Shown here piece after piece: positions 62,599-64,000 of a stretch of 64,000 nucleotides of DNA. This DNA comes from Corynebacterium pollutisoli. GTDB lineage: Bacteria > Actinomycetota > Actinomycetes > Mycobacteriales > Mycobacteriaceae. The notes below the pieces were generated by a model. It worked only from the letters and a program-made list of their open reading frames with translations. It was not told where the DNA came from and searched no databases. Within the stretch, counting starts at the first letter, position 1, and every line of letters starts with the position of its first letter. Location: assembly GCF_900177745.1 (NCBI RefSeq), contig NZ_FXAR01000001.1, forward strand, positions 496,001-560,000, read 5' to 3'. The translations under genes and the position numbers were made by a program.

Positions 62599-63609
62599 TT
62601 AGGCTTGCATAAATCCAGAAAACGCGTAGTCGGCGACGACCCGCTTGTCGACGCCGTCCAGCCGCACCCTCCCGCCGTAGGGCAGGATCCACTGCGGCCG
62701 GGTGTGTCCGAACGGCACACCGGCGCACATCACCGCGTCCGGGTTGTAGCGGCGGACGGTGTCGGCGACGATGTCGATCTGCTCCCGTCGGGACAGGGTT
62801 GCATCGGTGTCCAGGCTGGTGGTGGGGGTGCGGGCGAGCATCACGCCGTCGACGGCACCGAGGATCCCGCCCTCCCCGAGAGCGCGGACGATGTCGGTCA
62901 CCACGTCCGTGGGGGTGAGCCGCTCGGAGGCCTCGAGCAGCAGGATGCCCCCTTGCAGCTTCCCGACGCCCGGGAACCTCCCCGCGATCCCCAGCTGGGC
63001 GAGCACCTCCAGACACCCGCCCCACGTGCGGCCCTCGACGATCCGTGGCGGGCCGAACCACTCCAGCGGGTCGCACGGGGTCCGGTGCCCGAACTCCGTG
63101 AGGGCTCGCGGGTCGTCCCAGTCGGGGCCGTGGTCCTCGGAGTCGGCGGGCAGCGTCACCTCGATCTCCCCCGCGCCGCGCAGGGCGGCGAGGAAGGAGA
63201 TGAGGTGGTAGTCCTCCACGTACGGGCCGGGACCGATCTGCACCTGCGTCGATCCGCCGTAGAAACCGGGGACGCCCAGCTGCCACAGCAGGTTGAGCAG
63301 GTTGGTGTTGTCGCTGTACCCGAGGAAGGGCTTCGGATTCGCCCGGATGACCTCCGCGTCCAGGTGCCGGGTGACGGTGATCTGGTCGTTCCCGCCGACC
63401 GAGGCGAGGACCGCCGCGATGGAGCCGTCGGCGAAGGCGGCGGTGATGTCCCGGGCGCGGTCCTCCGGGGAGGCACCGACCTGGCGGGTGGTGGGGAACT
63501 CCACCGGCTCGAGCCCCAGCGCGCGCAGGCGCTCCAGGGCCTGTTCGTGGACGGACGGGTACGCGCCGGGAGCGGCGAAGGAGGGGGAGAGGACGGCGAC
63601 GCGGGTCAT
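62599..63609 (-). CDS. S66 family peptidase (LD-carboxypeptidase/MccF-like), copy B
   Basis: This is a second S66 peptidase of the same length, 336 residues, with Ser99 (FLGYSDNTN), Glu226 (LLEASERL) and His302 (PFGHTRPQW). It is clearly a tandem duplicate of copy A, with long identical motifs but diverged loops, for instance the region corresponding to HGILWSDP in copy A reads HGPDWDDP. The order yaaA, copy B, copy A on the minus strand suggests one transcript. The two copies may differ in substrate, such as murein peptides and peptidyl-nucleotide antibiotics. Confidence 0.9.
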   Translation of the reverse strand: MTRVAVLSPSFAAPGAYPSVHEQALERLRALGLEPVEFPTTRQVGASPEDRARDITAAFADGSIAAVLASVGGNDQITVTRHLDAEVIRANPKPFLGYSDNTNLLNLLWQLGVPGFYGGSTQVQIGPGPYVEDYHLISFLAALRGAGEIEVTLPADSEDHGPDWDDPRALTEFGHRTPCDPLEWFGPPRIVEGRTWGGCLEVLAQLGIAGRFPGVGKLQGGILLLEASERLTPTDVVTDIVRALGEGGILGAVDGVMLARTPTTSLDTDATLSRREQIDIVADTVRRYNPDAVMCAGVPFGHTRPQWILPYGGRVRLDGVDKRVVADYAFSGFMQA

Positions 63610-63614
63610 GCCGG

Positions 63615-64000
63615 TCACACTACAAGCGTCAGCTCCGTCGCGGAGGTCGGGGAAATGTCCAGCCCGGCCGCGCGGGCGATGTCGACGACGTCCGCGGCGG
63701 AGGAGGCCGCGGCCGGCGCGCTCGCCAGCACCCGGGCCAGTTCGCCCTTGTAGTGCTTGTTGAAGTGGCTGACCACCTTGCCGTCCTTCTCCACGCGCAC
63801 GGTCACGGCCCCGGGCACTCTGCCCAGCTGCTGGTAGGCGCCGGAGCGCAGGTCGACGACGAAGTCCTCCTCCGCCAGAGCCTCGGTGATGAGCCGGCCC
63901 CACCGGGAGCGCATGGTGCGTTCGTCGAGCTTCGTGCCGCCGGAGAGCCGGTAGCGGGGGATGAGGTCGCCGGCGCGGACGACACCGAACAGCGCCGAGC
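63615..64000 (-). CDS. yaaA: Peroxide stress protein YaaA, C-terminal part
   Basis: The gene runs off the right edge, so 128 C-terminal residues are seen. The pattern SALFGVVRAGDLIPRYRLSGGTKLDERTMRSRWG and VSHFNKHYKGELARVL is typical of YaaA/DUF328, which lowers free iron and protects DNA from peroxide in E. coli. The stop lies 5 nt before the ATG of peptidase copy B, so the three genes are probably co-transcribed. Confidence 0.9.
   Translation of the reverse strand, partial: SALFGVVRAGDLIPRYRLSGGTKLDERTMRSRWGRLITEALAEEDFVVDLRSGAYQQLGRVPGAVTVRVEKDGKVVSHFNKHYKGELARVLASAPAAASSAADVVDIARAAGLDISPTSATELTLVV

Overview
The window is a chromosomal segment of a high-GC mycolate actinobacterium, most likely a Corynebacterium. 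The support is the combination of amtB-glnK-glnD-ffh-rpsP, the rpsB-tsf-pyrH-frr-cdsA-rlmN block, dxr-rip1-ispG with a lipoprotein PBP and map, a mycothiol disulfide reductase, membrane malate:quinone oxidoreductase (mqo), a perfect GlxR/CRP-type site, and many leaderless genes with a TANNNT box 6 to 8 nt before the start codon. It is mostly core genome. I see no rRNA, tRNA, CRISPR array, prophage or biosynthetic cluster.

Layout. 1-5.3 kb: nitrogen sensing (3' part of amtB, glnK, glnD), then ffh and rpsP. 5.4-11.4 kb: nucleoside salvage (cdd, deoA, deoC, a phosphopentomutase-type sugar phosphate mutase, deoD) with a PRC-barrel/DUF2382 stress-type protein and a cupin. 11.4-15.4 kb: rimM-trmD, an unknown small protein, a methyltransferase, a frameshifted gene of an uncharacterised TIM-barrel-like family, and a DedA/VTT-like membrane protein. 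15.5-18.6 kb: a translationally coupled YtrA-type operon (ABC ATPase, permease, GntR regulator, DUF1648 protein) behind a strong palindromic operator. 18.7-26.6 kb: tex and a six-gene thiamin operon (thiC-E-O-S-G-F) under a TPP riboswitch. 26.7-30.1 kb: rplS, a decay zone with two damaged reading frames, and an ABC exporter. 30.1-36.3 kb: lepB, rnhB, a DUF2469 gene, an inverted DnaA-box pair, yraN, comM, dprA, a xerC-like recombinase and an M23 peptidase. 36.3-44.8 kb: translation block, CDP-DAG synthase, lapA-like gene, rlmN, an ABC pair. 45-51.9 kb: DUF2631 gene, dxr, rip1, ispG, lipoprotein PBP, map. 52-64 kb: mtr, a hydrolase, mqo, a duplicated VOC protein, selO, an MFS efflux pump behind a CsoR-like operator, a solitary AAA ATPase, an excalibur lipoprotein, two S66 peptidase paralogues and the 3' part of yaaA.

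The most unusual signals are not genes. First, a family of four intergenic inverted repeats built on GCGTACTCCGATTCC / GGAATCGGAGTACGC sits at gene 3' ends, three of them between convergent genes, with one compensatory base-pair change. Second, a short motif close to CTTMTCGACGCC recurs both inside genes, where it uses the seldom-chosen Leu codon CTT, and in spacers. Other points are the inverted perfect DnaA boxes far from any origin gene, the TTT-GCATGC-AAA / GC-GCATGC-GC palindrome pair, and three damaged genes. All homology calls are by eye; no database search was run.
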